Made by a program: the position numbers and the translations under genes | DNA from: Portunus trituberculatus | Lineage: Eukaryota > Arthropoda > Malacostraca > Decapoda > Portunidae | Reading direction: 5' to 3' | Assembly (NCBI RefSeq): GCF_017591435.1 | Contig: NC_059292.1 | Location: forward strand, 24,783,543-24,847,542 | DNA: 64,000 nt | Shown here: positions 34,390 through 47,118 of the stretch, piece by piece | Numbering within the stretch: position 1 is the stretch's first letter | How the letters are laid out: each line of letters begins with the position of its first letter | The notes under the pieces: model-generated | Database searches by the model: none | Told to the model about the DNA's origin: nothing | The model's input: only the letters and a program-made list of their open reading frames with translations

Positions 34390-36180
34390 GAGGTTGCCCA
34401 CAAAGGCCTTCCATCACCTGAATCTCATGCACTTTATATTTCTGCATGGAATCATGCCAAGTCTTTTCTTCAACTTGCCAAACATTCCTTCATAAATAGA
34501 AAATGTCAAAATCTTTCAAACTCCAATTTCCCTCAAGACTTCTGGCATCTGACCTAAAACATCTCCAATAACTTTAGTTTTCCTCTTTCCCTCCTTTATT
34601 TCATCCTGATGGCACAACTGCCTTTATGTCTGTCTCTAAAGCTGAACTCTTCTCTCAAACATTTGCTAACAACTCTACCTTGGATGATTATGGGCTTGTC
34701 CCTCCCTCTCCTCCTCCCTGTGACTATTTCATGCCTTTAATTAAAGTTCTTTGTGATGATATTTTCCATGCCCTCAACTATGTCTGTCAACTTCTACCTT
34801 TCCTTCATGCTGGAAGCATGCCTACATTTAGCCTATTCCTAAAAAAGGTGACGTTCTAAACCCTCAAACTACCACCCTAAAGCTTTAATTTCTTGCTTAT
34901 CTAGAGTTTATGAATTTATCCTCAAAAGGAAGATTCTCAAACATTTGTCACTTCACAATATTCTCTGATCGCTAGTATGGCTACCATCAAGGTTGCTCTA
35001 CTGTTGATCTTTCTCTCCTTATTGAGTCTTGGTCACTGAGTCTTTTTGAGATTTCGATGAAACTTTTGCTCATGTTAGACATATCAAAAGCTTATGATAG
35101 AGTCTAGCACAAAGCTTTTATTTCAAAACTGCCCTCATATGGTTTCTGTCTTTCTCTCTGCAACTTTTTCTCAAGTTTTCTTTCTGGCCATTCAGTTGTA
35201 GTCATGGTAGACGGCCATTGTTCTTCTCATTAATCTATTAACAGGGATGTTGCTTAGGATTCTGTCCTGTCACCCACTCTCTTTCTATTATTCATTAATG
35301 ATCTTCTTAACCAAACTTCTTGCCCTATCCACTCCTACGCTGATGATACCACCCTACATCTTTCCACGTCCTGTCAGAGACGGCCAACCCTTCAGGAAGT
35401 CAATACATCATGCAGGGACACTACAGAATGCCTGACTTCTGGTCTTTCTAAAATTTCTGATTGGGGAAGAGAAAACTTAGTAGTGTTCAATGTCTCAAAA
35501 ACTCAATTCCTCCATCTATCAACCTGACACAACCTTCCTGACAACTACCACCTCTTCTTCAATGACACTCAACTGTCTTCCTCTTCCACACTGAATATCC
35601 TCAGCCTGTCCTTTACTCATAATCTTAACTGGAAAATTCACATCTCATCTCTTGCTAAAACAGCTTTGATGAAGTTAGGGGTTCTGAGGCATTTCTGCCA
35701 GTTTTTCTTGTCCCCTCCAACTGCTAACTCTGTACAAGGGCCTTAACCCTCCTTGTATGGAGTACTCTTCACATGTCTGGGGGATTCCACTCACATTTTA
35801 TTTGATAGAGTGGAATCAAAAGCTTTTTGTCTCATCAACTCCCCTCTTCAGACTGACTGTCTTCAGCCTCTTTCTCACCGCTGAAATGTTGCATCTCTTT
35901 CTATCTTTTTTCGCTATTTTCATGCTAACTGCTCTACTGATCTTGCTGACTGCATGCCTCCCCTCGTTCTGCAGCCTTGTTGCACAAGGCTTTCTTCTTC
36001 CTCTCATCCCTATTCTGTCCAACTCTAATATAAGAGTTAACCAGTATTTTCAATCATTCATACCTTTCTCTGGTAAACTCTGGAACCCTATGCCTGTTTC
36101 TGTATTTCCATCTTCCTATGACTTGGCCTCTTTTAAGCGGGAGGTTTCAAGACATTTGTCTCTGTCTTGTACCTAACTCT
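34390..36180 (+). mobile_element. Decayed Jockey-like LINE, reverse transcriptase and C-terminus
   Basis: In broken frames on the + strand: LFSQTFANNSTLDDYG, PKKGDVLNP, FLAYLEF, YGYHQGCSTVDLSLL, MLDISKAYDRV, SVLSPTLFLLFINDLLN, HSYADDTTLHLST (YADD), ISDWGRENLVVFNVSKTQFL. At the end comes VNQYFQSFIPFSGKLWNPMP, VSVFPSSYDLASFKREVSRH, the typical C-terminal signature. Many stops show an old copy. It belongs to a different family from LINE-1f (YADD instead of FADD; different C-terminus). Confidence 0.82.
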
Positions 36181-36249
36181 TTACCAATTCTTTTAGGGAA
36201 CTTACGGTTAAGTGGGCCTTTTTTTTTCCTTGACAAGTTTCCCTCTTGC

Positions 36250-36253
<4 letters not shown>

Positions 36254-36338
<85 letters not shown>
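36254..36338. repeat. (TA)n microsatellite
   Basis: Pure TA at the 3' side of the Jockey-like LINE. It is followed directly by Tigger transposase-like sequence. Confidence 0.95.
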
Positions 36339-36341
<3 letters not shown>

Positions 36342-37443
36342 TGATTGCAAGAAATCAAGGAAGACTGTGACCATTGAAAAGAAACTGGAAGTGTTAGATT
36401 GCTATGCTAGGGGAGAAAAGACCTCAGTGATTGTCTGTGATTGTCCATGTGACGGGACTGAGGGAGAGCATGTTGTGCACCATCAGAGCTAATTAAATAA
36501 TGTGTGTTTTTATTGTTTCCATGTCCTAGTGTTGTATTAATAGTTCTTTTTTAAGGTTTGAGTAACAAAATTCTCTAAATAACCAGACTTTCCTTGTGGA
36601 AAGGAATGTAACCTCCCTTATTACCACTGTTTCCTATGGGAAGAATTATATTTAAATAGCACAATTTTGAATAATGCAACATCTCAAGAAACATAACCCT
36701 TATGTTAATCAAGAGAGACGTCGTGTTATTCAAACATAATTTTCCCATAAAAAACAATGGTAATAAAGGGTAGTTATATTCCTGGCCACTGGGAAAGGCT
36801 GCCTATTTTGGTGATTTTGTTGTTCAAACCTTGATAAAAAAAAAACTGTGCGCAGATGAATACACATATGACATGATAAACAAGCCAAAAAAGATGTGCT
36901 ACATACCATTGTAATTAGATGGAGAGTGGCGACTGCTTGCCTGTGTGGGGGGGGTCACCAGAGTGACACTCATGGTGATATGTGGTCCTGCATTAGTTAG
37001 AACCATGGCCTGCCTAAATGAAATACTAATTGTGTATTTCTGTTTGAATGATATTGAGCAAGCAAGGATAATGACACTGCCACACTGAGAGAGAGAGAGA
37101 GAGAGAGAGAAAGGCATGCTGGTGTGACATGATAGATATGCATTTCTGTTTGAATGTTGTTGGACGAGTGAGGATAATGAAACTTCCACATAGAGAGAGA
37201 GAGAGAGAGAGTGTGTGCTGCAGCTGATCAAAGTGTAGACAAATAACACATACAAAAAAAAACTCTCCAATCACTTGACTTTTGTCTTCATTTACCAGTC
37301 TTTGGAGATCTGCAATTTCATTTATTTCTTCTTTGGACTGAGGACAATTCAGTATGAAAGGGACTAAGTTTCTTCTTGTAGATGACATAATGAGCAAATT
37401 GTTCCATCAGCACAGAAGCAAAAACAATGTAAACAACACCACC

Positions 37444-37445
<2 letters not shown>

Positions 37446-37524
<79 letters not shown>
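37446..37524. repeat. (CT)n microsatellite
   Basis: About 80 bp CT inside the Tigger-type sequence. The related element at 52595 has a (CT)n at the equivalent site (53227-53321). Confidence 0.95.
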
Positions 37525-37526
<2 letters not shown>

Positions 37527-38474
37527 AAGAAGTACTTGTTTATGTTACAGATTACTGCCTTAGATTGGTTTTGAGAGTGGCCATATGACAATTTTACAAC
37601 AGGGCAATACTCTATATCAAGACCGCATAAGATGCGATCCTGTGATATTTTGGACACTTGGTAGTGTCACACTTACCTAGAAAGATGCCATGTTTAGGAT
37701 GGTAGAACACTATTCTGTAGAGAACATGCCTTATTTTTTACCTCAACGATGATGTGGAACAAAAGTTAGGATTTCAGAAGTAATTTCACAAACACACCAA
37801 TTTAAATAGAAAACAGAGGGAGAGAAAGAAAGACAGAGACAGAGAAGAAGGTGGAGCAGCATTATAGAAAGGAAGCAAGCCCGTGATCTATGGAGACTTG
37901 ACAATAGTGTGGAAGTAGTCTACTCTGACTCTGACGATCCCATATCTTCCTCACCTCCTTTGACACCTCAGCAGTGTCATTCAGGCAGTCATTAAATGCA
38001 CCTTCATATTAATTCTCCTTATTATTTAGTGGTTTTATACAGCTTTGGAAACTTGTGTCGGGGTGAAAATAGTGAAGACTGTGGCCATTAATCTTCTGAC
38101 CTCCATAGACTCTTCCTAATGACAATAAAATGGCCTAATCGTACACAAATCTCAAGGTAAATATGTGTCCCGGTACTGAAGGGGTTAAGGATGCCACTGG
38201 ACCACATGGGAATCCACCATTACAACAAGCACGGAGCTATATCTTTAATTCATCTATTCTTGATAAGACAAATTTTTGTTACTCTACACTCCTTAAACAA
38301 TAATCAACTTTTATTTGAATATTGAGTGTAGAGTAAAATGTATTAAATTATCAAAATATTTTTTTGCCGTAAGAGTCTTTCCATTTCCTCCATTATTGGT
38401 TCCTTCTTCCTCAGTTAGCATCTTTGCCATTAATGTGGAAGCTGTCACCTGCTTTTTTTCACACTTGCTGCTTG

Positions 38475-38660
38475 TTTGATGACAGTGGAGACAGTGGGTT
38501 GGGATAACTGCAGGGTTCTGGCATTGAAGCTAGCTCATTCAGCTCCCTTCTGGCGCTTAGAAATTTCTAATTTTTCTATAAAGACAAGCTTTTTCTTGGT
38601 CTTTTGGTGTTCAGTTTACCAGCACCAGGTGTTGCTGGCTGCTTGGAAAATATCACGCTT
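38475..38660 (-). pseudogene. Tigger transposase N-terminal remnant
   Basis: On the minus strand: TKRPRKSLSL, a stop, then fragments matching a CENP-B-like HTH (R-LQLSQPTVST-type end: CTGCAGTTATCCCAACCCAC). Broken by stops. Confidence 0.55.
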
Positions 38661-39056
38661 GTATCACTTAAATACTGAACAATGAATGTCAATTTTAGCA
38701 AAACAAACACTGTCCAACTGAACACAACTGAAAGACTGTTCTTGATCTTGATGATACAGGAGGTTGAAGATTGCTCCAGAGCTAGGCGTTTGGATCAACA
38801 GTTCATGTAGAGAACAAAAAAAAGACAAGCAGAAAAAAAAGCAGTATCCTGTTGACTAGCAGGAATGAGTTTTGATGGGTGGCAGCGGCAGTGCAGATGA
38901 GGATGCAATCGCAGTGCATTTATTTACGTTCTTGTGATCAGTTAAAAATCAGATAAAAGAGCCCTGAGATCAGAAAATGATCGAGTGGATATAAAGGATA
39001 ACAATCAGAAAATTGAATTATCGAATAATGACTCGTCGAATAACGAAGGAAACCTG

Positions 39057-40655
39057 TATATAATAATATACCTATTGTAGTTTGTATGAGATTGTGTAGC
39101 TCAATCTTTTCCACCTGCATCCATAACAATGAAGGTGTTGATGTGTTTTGTTATGATCATCGAGTCAGATCTAGAGTCGTTGGATAGCCTTTGATGTTTT
39201 TTCACTTTGTTACATGTTTATTTATTTTTTCTTTTATCACCCACAACTTTTTTCTCCTTTCTTCTTTTCTTTCACTATCAACTTTATGATCATGAACTTG
39301 CTGTTGTTCATCACTGTCAGATGGCATTGATCAGCTGATATTTTTAAACATGCATCACAGCCTCACAGGTTAAATTGCTCTCATTTTTACAAAAGTAACT
39401 TTTTAAAGTAATAATACTAGTAATAATAACAATACCAGCAATAGAATAATAATGCATGCAGTTAGGGTAGGTAGAGATATTGGTCATGTGAGTGAGCATC
39501 GTGGAGAAGATAAGCCTATGGGAAGTTTCAACTTTGCATACTAGATGCAGTGCAATTCTTTGAACCAAAATTCTGGGAAAAAAGGTGCATCCTATATGCT
39601 GTCAAATACAGTATGTAAAGTCAATTTTATTTACCTTTCTGTAGTGATCTTCATGGCTAGTGTCACTTAACCAGGTATTAAGAATGTACTGGGTGGTGGC
39701 AGCAGTACCATTAACATAGTTAGTCCTATGTGAATTCTTTGTTTTATGTTACACCTTGTCACTATAGTAGCTAAGAAATATTTTTCTTAGTTACAAGATC
39801 ACTGTACTTATATGAAAAATTACTCTACCATCTTAAATGGTTAAGTGACTCTGGTTAAATAAAATTGGTCAAATGTCCTGATCCTAGCTGGGAATAAGAG
39901 CAAAGCGATAACAGAGAATCAAAACAAAGTAGGAACTGATTTTCACCTCTCGCCAGTGGAGCTAGCATCACCCATATTTGCCAGATTTGGCTGCCTTCGG
40001 ATTGTTCCAAGTCAGAGTTTTGTTCCAACTTCAAGGGTAAAAATTACTGAAATATGAAATTTTTGTTCCAAGTCAAAATTTTTCTAAGTCCGATAGTTCA
40101 CTATACTCTTAAAAACTGTGAAATAGTAATTAAGGCTGGCTACCTCCCAGCTCCCTAATTCAGCCTGTCTTCATCTCTACCAGTGTAATAGCATATAAAT
40201 GGGTGCCTGTGACAAGAGGCCAAGTGTTAACCACTCTGAATTGGAGTTGATAGTGTAATCAATTCCATTGTGTTCTCATAACCATTAAACAGCAGTGATG
40301 TCGACATCGGTGTATTGTATGTAATGCTAACATCCATAGATCATTGTAGTGTTTGCCTTGTCAGAAACCACCACAAAGTCCCTCACTCAAATAAAAAATT
40401 TAGTATGAAATTGCTTGTTACTGAGTGACCTAATTAAGATGTTTGCAGTACAGATTCCTAGATTAGTAACCATAAATACTTATGGATATCTAGGGAGCAG
40501 AAATAAATGCCATGTTTCTGAAAGTAGATTGATTGGCAAGCATATGAAGATAAGTCAGTATTTTGTTGCTTATTCTTATATATCATATGCATAATATCAG
40601 CCTTCCTTTGAATTGTTAATTTAGTTTTGTAATTGTCATTGATTTATCTTTGTAG
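39057..40655. other. Intronic sequence, no gene seen
   Basis: Mostly AT-rich. Bases 39960-40110 (TGTTCCAAGTCAGAGTTTTGTTCC ... AAGTCCGATAGTTCACTATA) look like the right end of a further pogo-type MITE. Ends at the acceptor ATCTTTGTAG of exon E. Confidence 0.5.
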
Positions 40656-40791
40656 CCTCAACAACCTATCACAGAGCTGCCGGTTGATGCGCGATATCTG
40701 CCTTTCCTTATTGAATGAGCGTGGCCTGGTCATCATTGAGTGGGTGCGCTATGTGGAGGACAGCAAAGTCAGATGGAAAGAAGGCAAGAAG
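40656..40791 (+). CDS. FBXO30: F-box protein (FBXO30/40-like), exon E (second half of F-box)
   Basis: The acceptor TTTGTAG is followed by one base completing a Ser codon, then LNNLSQSCRLMRDICLSLLN, ERGLVIIEWVRYVEDSKVRW and KEGKK, ending in phase 0 before GTGAGT. 'SLLxxRGxVxxxW' after 'RLMRD-C' is the characteristic continuation of the F-box in vertebrate FBXO30/FBXO40. Together with exon D this gives the complete F-box. It is the strongest evidence for family identity. Confidence 0.93.
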
Positions 40792-40984
40792 GTGAGTCAT
40801 TGATGTGGAAGAAAACTATTGAATGAAAATTTAGATCAGCTATGAAATTTGAGTGAAAAAAAAGCCCTACAAGTTTTCTCATCTTCCTTTTAGAATCACA
40901 GGAGGAATAAATAGATCAAAGATGTTTGAAAATTATGTATCATGAAAATATAGAGGCTGATTTATTTATTTTTTTTATTTTCAG

Positions 40985-41085
40985 CGGCGATTCTTTAGTA
41001 AAGCTTTTGAGCATGTACAACATTGGGGCTTCAAGGATGTAACCCACATGGCAAATCATTTACAAGTGTGTGACTTTAACAAAAG
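40985..41085 (+). CDS. FBXO30: F-box protein (FBXO30/40-like), exon F
   Basis: After a 193-bp intron with acceptor TTTTCAG the exon reads RRFFSKAFEHVQHWGFKDVT and HMANHLQVCDFNKR. It ends in phase 2 before GTAACT. The pattern 'W-F...AF--V--W-F-D---MA-HL--C' matches the conserved post-F-box segment of FBXO30. It is the presumed substrate-facing or folding extension of the F-box; function is not directly shown by the sequence. Confidence 0.9.
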
Positions 41086-41688
41086 GTAACTAACTTGTTA
41101 TTGTTACAAAGTAGATGATGACTTCCCCACTATCATCTCATTACTAGAATAGCATTATAGCTTGGGAAGCTTACCTCTATATTCCATAAAACTTCATCAG
41201 CAATCTCTCAATAAATCAATCTTTGATTTTAAAGTTTGATTTGGGAAAAAGATCAAGTCAGGAGAAAAGTAAACACTATTTACTTTTTTTTTTTTTAAGG
41301 TGATTGTATATTTCCTATGTTTTATGGATTTATGTTCTGCTATACTATGGAATGTACACTTAGACAGTCTACTAGAAATGCATGTGACAACTTATACTTC
41401 AAGTAGAGTGACTGGCAGTCTTATAAGCAATTAGGTCTAAATATGTTGTAATTGCCACAGCATGAAAAATCCAGAATATCAAGGATAGTCAGGTGATCCA
41501 TATTTCCTTGAGGAACACTCAAAAGAAGCAAAGCAACACAGAGATATAGTATACTTTAACAGATAGATAGAACAAATTCACTGGCTGTTTCTTTCACTTC
41601 ATCCAATTCTGTTATTCTAATAGTCATTGTTATTATTTTCAACCAGTGTATCTTATTCTGCTATAGGGTCTAACCTACTGATAGACTA

Positions 41689-42671
41689 CTGTTGAACCTC
41701 GATAACTCGGATTTCGCAATAAGTCAGACTTTGACTGACCCAGGGATTAAAGTTGGAATTGAACTGCCCGCCTTTTTTTTTTTTTTTTTTTTTTTTCTTC
41801 ACATTCCTATATCTCGTTTTCTATTGACATTATCAAAAATCTAATTCCTACAAAAAATTGCATTTTAGTTGTAGTTTAAAGTGATACCAATCAAAAATTG
41901 ATCAGAGTTTATACTGATTTGGTGAAAATTTTTGAAGTGTAAAAAAACATTTTTCAAGATATTCACTCTTAAAGATTTTTCATAATTTCATCCATGTTTT
42001 GTTATTTGTATTCGTCTGATTGGCATGAAATTTTCACACATGATTGTTTATTCAATGGTGACTTCCTGGAGCATAATAGGATGATAATGTATCAGATCCC
42101 CGCTTCTCTAGAAAATATTATTAATTTGTATGTGAGGATGAAGGTTTCGAAGGACCCATCAGCAGCATCATGGCAGGCTGCCGTTTTATGACTGAACTAG
42201 ACACTCTCTGTATCGTTATTAGTGTGTTGAAGTGAGATATTGATAGTGTGAAGTAATTATTACTGTCTTGTCCAGCTTTATACCTTTGTCTCAAATTAAT
42301 CTTTTGTAATGGTGTTATTGTGAGATTTATATGATATATAGTTGTGATGATGAAGGTAGTAAGAAAAAAAAAGTTTGAAAAGATCATAGCAGTCTTATGA
42401 TATAGAGAGATGATGATGAAGGTGACAGTGGGGTGAGGGGAGGGTCTGGAAAGGGGAGATAACAGGCATGAGGGAGGAGAGGCCAGGGTTCAAGCTCAAG
42501 CTGTCAGCCACAGCTGTCTCGCAATTATACATTTATTTCTCATTGCCTCCTCTTCATGAAGTTTCTGATTTTAATTCTTATCAATTTATGCCTGTAAGGA
42601 GTTATTTCTGAAAAATCTGAGCTAAATGACGCATAACTCCTCTTGATACCTGGCCATGTGTCACTGAGCTA

Positions 42672-42703
<32 letters not shown>

Positions 42704-43083
42704 AAAGGTTGAAATTTATCAAGAGAGAGAAATATTCATATAAATTTTTTTTACATAGACACAAGCATTAAGTGATACATAATTTCTTAGGGTGGGAGTC
42801 ATGCTATGACACAACTGAATGTGACATTTAAAAATGGCTTTCTGATAGGAAGGGTATTATCAAAAAATAAACTACACCATCTTGTAATTTAGGGACTGAA
42901 GGTTTTGGAGAGACAATAATCCCAACATAAATCCTGCACTGTCCCCCCTGCAATCTGAGTTGACTGGTTTTTTTTTTTTTTTTGAGTGTGTGTGTGGGGG
43001 GGGGGGAATTCGTATAAGTTGGAAATTCACACCTCTCGGTCCAACCTTTCCCCCTATTAGTCCGAGTTAGCGAGGGTCAACAG
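41689..43083. mobile_element. TIR element (pogo/Tigger-type, T5) in the last intron
   Basis: CTGTTGAACCTCGATAACTC at the left is mirrored by GTTAGCGAGGGTCAACAG at the right, with TA on both sides (41687-41688, 43084-43085). It is 1395 bp and includes a poly-T, an (AC)n tract (42669-42702) and a G-run near 42990-43010. No transposase was recognised. It makes up about two thirds of the final intron and ends 84 bp before exon G. Confidence 0.88.
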
Positions 43084-43167
43084 TATTAAGAAATGTGTCC
43101 GGTTTTAAATTAGTAGTTTTCTTCCATTGTATAGTTTATAAATGTTCATGGTCTAACTACATTTCAG

Positions 43168-43252
43168 ACACATTGCAGAGGAGAAATTTGCATACATCCT
43201 GCCCAGAAAAGATGGTACAATTCCAGGCATTCAGCGGACCAATCGAACTTGA
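43168..43252 (+). CDS. FBXO30: F-box protein (FBXO30/40-like), last exon G with stop codon
   Basis: The acceptor ACATTTCAG is followed by one base completing the split Arg codon, then HIAEEKFAYILPRKDGTIPG and IQRTNRT-stop (TGA 43250-43252). The phase matches exon F exactly. The short tail is consistent with the C-terminal end of the protein in this family, whose sequence is poorly conserved there. No clear AATAAA was found in the following kilobase, so the 3' UTR length is unknown. Confidence 0.88.
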
Positions 43253-43332
43253 CCATTGGTGAATATCCTAAGGCACAGGCAGCTAGTTGGTGCTGGAGGT
43301 TGGTATTAGACACAGGCAGGAAGGATTAGAAC

Positions 43333-43688
43333 AGTGGTTCTCAACCTGTAGGACATGTCTAGAATTAAGGGGGGTCCATGGCAGACTGTTACAAATTATA
43401 CATTTTTAAATGTTATAACTCTGAATGAAAAAAATGCATCACTCCTGACAAAAAAAAATTGATTACATTGACAACTTTGTAACAAACAATAGTCTTCTTG
43501 TCAATATTTTATTATTATCTATTTATTTTCTTTATTCATTGTTATCATTATTATTATTATTTTATTTTTTCGTTTTTTTCACCTTTTTCTTTTGGTAGAG
43601 TGGGATTTGGGAAAGTCTAACAGGAATCACACAAATGTTGAGAATTCATGAAGAAGAGATTGAAGAGAAAAAGGTTGAGAACCACTTT
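43333..43688. mobile_element. hAT-like MITE just downstream of the F-box stop codon
   Basis: AGTGGTTCTCAACCTG at the left and GGTTGAGAACCACT at the right form the (C)AGTGGTTCTCAACC terminus typical of hAT elements. The flanks ATTAGAAC and GTTAGAAC are a 7-of-8 match to an 8-bp target duplication. It starts 80 bp after the stop codon, so it probably lies in the 3' UTR. Confidence 0.82.
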
Positions 43689-44284
43689 GTTAGAACTTGT
43701 ATATTTCTAACAGTGAAAACCAAATAAGATATAGTGATACACTGCTTTTACAGATTACTGTTCTCTACTCATTAATAAGCTTAATGAAACCAAGGTAAGT
43801 TTTAAGTATTAGAAGGAGCAATGGTTGAGCCTTGCATGGAGGGCTGGCAAATGGATAATGGTAGAGGATTTATTGGGCTTCTTAGTCTGTGATGATTGTT
43901 TTTAATTTCATATCAATGCTGTAAATGCTACTGTGATGCATCATTGTGTGTATTTTACTTGACTTTCAATAGAATAAGTTTATGATATTTTGATCATTAT
44001 TCTCATGATTTTGCCTTACTATGAATTATAAATTTTTCTCTTTAGTCATAATGTAATTGTTGTGTTGTCTTCATTTTGTGATCAAGCTCTCTATATATTG
44101 CATATCATACCACTATTTTATGATGTTTTTTTTCATGGTTATGCATCACTGATTGTTTTTAAAGTTCATACTTTGTGTGGTAAGATTTAAAATCTAGAAA
44201 ACAATTTTACTGTTAGACTATGGCAACAGTGAAGATTGGTGAGAATCTTAATGGTAGGAAGTTAAAAAGAAATATGAAGCTTTA

Positions 44285-44445
<161 letters not shown>

Positions 44446-44585
44446 TTGATGAGGCTATTTGGTGGTATAGTCATCTGTATGGAGTATTGTTGCTTTGTCC
44501 AGTGAGTTTTTATCAACATTCTGTATTTTAGTTACCTTTCATTACAGATTAATAAGGCAGAAAATTGTTGCTTTTCCTTTTCCAA

Positions 44586-44587
<2 letters not shown>

Positions 44588-44668
<81 letters not shown>

Positions 44669-44736
44669 GTGTGTGTGTGTTTCTATGTATATATGTATGT
44701 ATGTACATATGTATGTATGTATGCATGTATGTATGC
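44588..44736. repeat. (TA)n then (TG)n and (ATGT)n microsatellites
   Basis: TA tract 44588-44662, then TGTGTGTG and irregular GTATGTATGTAC tetranucleotides. At 44833 CAGTGGATCCCAAACTG resembles a lone hAT-type end; 44990-45140 resembles a pogo-type right end (ACTGAGGATCCACTG). Confidence 0.9.
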
Positions 44737-45155
44737 AGCAGACCTCCGAACCTCATACAATTCAAACCAACCAAGACATTCAATAGATTATATCACTAGA
44801 GGTCAACCAAAAACTAACCAACAGAGGACTAGAACAGTGGATCCCAAACTGATGTTGCCAAAGGATCTTTTTTAGTGTCTATGTAACTACATAATTCTCT
44901 TATCACCACCTACGTGCACTATAGAATTTGCCACCAGAAGATAAATAATCTCAATTTTAGTTAATTTTTTGTTTACTTAGGTATACTTTTATTTACTTAA
45001 TTTGCTTAGGAATCTGAGTTCCTGGAACAGATTAAAATTAATTACATTATTTCCTATGGGAAAAACAATTTTGGATATTGACCAGTTCAATCCTGGAATA
45101 GCCTTCTGGAATGCATTTGTTGTGCTCAAAACTGAGGATCCACTGTGCATATGTG

Positions 45156-45158
<3 letters not shown>

Positions 45159-45245
<87 letters not shown>

Positions 45246-45299
45246 GAGAGCTTAGCTCGGGCCCTGTAATACCCAAATAGGTAAATACACACACACACA
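45159..45299 (+). mobile_element. (CA)n tract followed by a LINE-1f 3' terminus
   Basis: (CA)n 45159-45241 is followed by GAGAGCTTAGCTCGGGCCCTGTAATACCCAAATAGGTAAATAC and a short CA tail. This is the extreme 3' end of the F-type LINE subfamily (compare 51820-51870), about 60 bp long, i.e. a very 5'-truncated insertion. Confidence 0.75.
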
Positions 45300-47110
45300 T
45301 TGTCGAAAGATGTAAGAAACAACCAAAATTGTTCTACAGATTCATAAATGGAAAAATAAGACCAAGAGAAACAATAGAAAGGTTAAAAGGAGATAACAGA
45401 ATGGTGGAAGACCCAAAAAGTATGGCAGAACTGTTAAATAGTAAATTTCAGGAGGTCTTTACTAAGGAATTCAAATTTGAAAGACCACAGGGTAATAAAG
45501 AGACTGTCCGTATGAAAGAGATTAAAGTAATGAAGCTTGAAATATAAAAATTGATGACGGAACTGGATGAGGAAAAGGCAATGGGACAGGATGAAGTCTC
45601 AGGCAGCATACTGAAGGAATGTAGGGAAGAACTAGCAAGTCCTATATACAACATCATAAAATGAAATGCTCAATAGAAAATGGAACAGTGCCAGTGGAGT
45701 GGAAAAGAGCTGAGGTGGTTCCCATATATAAGAGCGGAAGGAAGGAAGAACCTTAGAATTACAGAGCGGTATCACTAACTAGTGTAATATGCAAGATATG
45801 TGAAAGAATAATAAAGAAACAATGGATCAAGTTCCTTGAAGACAACAAATTATTATCAAATAGCCAATTTGGTTTTAGAAAGGGTCGGTCATGTGTAACA
45901 TATTTATTGAGTTTCTACTCTAGAATAGTTGATAAAGTACAAGAGAGAGGGATGGATTGACTGTATTTATTTAGATTTAAAAAAGGCGTTTGATAAAGTG
46001 CCACATGAAAGATTACTATGGAAGTTAGAGGAGAAGGGTGGCTTAAAAGGAAGCACATTGAGATGGATGAAAAATTACTTGAAGGGGAGAGAAATAAGGA
46101 CGATAGTTAAAGATATGAAGTCCAAGTGGAGAACAGTAGACAGCAGAGTGCCACAGGGGTCAGTATTGGCGCCAATACTTTTCTCGTATATATAAACGAC
46201 ATGCCAGAGGGAGTGAACAGCTACATAAATCTGTTTGTGGACGATGCAAAACTGTGCAGAGTCATTAAACAAAAAAAGGATTGTGAAATACTGCAGGAAG
46301 ACTTAAACAAGATCTGGAAATGGAGTAAAAAATGGGAGATGGAATTCAATGTGGACAAAAGCCATGTCATGGAAATGGGAGAAAGTGAAAGACGACCAGT
46401 GGGAATCTATATGATGGGAGGTGGAGTAGAACTAGAAAAAGTAAAAATGGAAAAGGACTTGGGAGTGACAATGGAAGAAAACAATCAACCGGTAAGCCAT
46501 ATTGATAGAATTTTCAGAGAGACGTATAATTTGCTAAGGAATATTGGATTAGCATTTCACTATATGGACAAAGAAATGATGAAGAAATTGATAAGTACTA
46601 AAATAAGACCTAGATTGGAATATGCAGGAGTTGTGTGGACCCCCATAAAAAGAAACACATAAGGAAATTGGAGAGACTACAAAAAATGGCTACAAGAATT
46701 ATTCCAGAATTTAAAGGGATGACATATGAGGAGAGACTAAAAGCTATGGATCTACCAACTCTGGAACAGAGAAGAGAGAGAGGGGATCTGATACAAATTT
46801 AGAAATTGATTAACGGAATGGATCAAGTGGCTAATGAGAAACTAATCCTGAGAGAAGAATATGACATTAGAAGCACAATATTGCATAGTAAGAAACTGAG
46901 GAAGGGAAGCTGTCTGAGAGATGTTAGAAAATTTAGTTTCCCGCAAAGATGTGTTGAGACTTGGAACAGTTTGAGTGAGGAAATGGTGTCAGCAAAGAGT
47001 GTACATAGTTTTAAAGAAAAATTGGATAAGTGTAGATATGGAGACGGGACCACACGAGCATAAAGCCCAGGGCCCTGTAAAACTACAACTAGGTAAATAC
47101 ACACACACAC
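45300..47110 (+). mobile_element. LINE-1f copy D (B subfamily), 5' truncated
   Basis: It starts in the ORF2 linker (CRKQPKLFYRFINGKI) and continues with RT fragments LDEEKAMGQDEVSGSILKEC, SQFGFRKGRSCVTYLLSFYS, IYLDLKKAFDKVPHERLLWK, RVPQGSVLAPILFSYI, INLFVDDAKLCRVIKQKKDC. Note VDD in place of the family's ADD. It ends with LEYAGVVWTPIKRNT, FSFPQRCVETWNSLSEEMVS and CAACTAGGTAAATAC-(CA)n. Several stops and shifts. Confidence 0.88.
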
Positions 47111-47118
47111 ACACACAC

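Larger units (their letters stand above)
36339..39056. mobile_element. Composite Tigger-type sequence (T3/T4 families)
   Basis: It begins with a + strand helix-turn-helix fragment (KKSRKTVTIEKKLEVLDCYA, RGEKTSVIV). Then comes sequence with TTCCTATGGGAA-type motifs, then a long region matching the element at 52595 (GGGTCACCAGAGTGACAC, TTTCTGTTTGAATG-TTG, ACACATATGACA-GATAA-CAAGCC) with an internal duplication at 37025-37210. The right part ends TCGAATAACGAAGGAAACCTG followed by TA (39056). At least two elements are probably merged. Confidence 0.65.
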
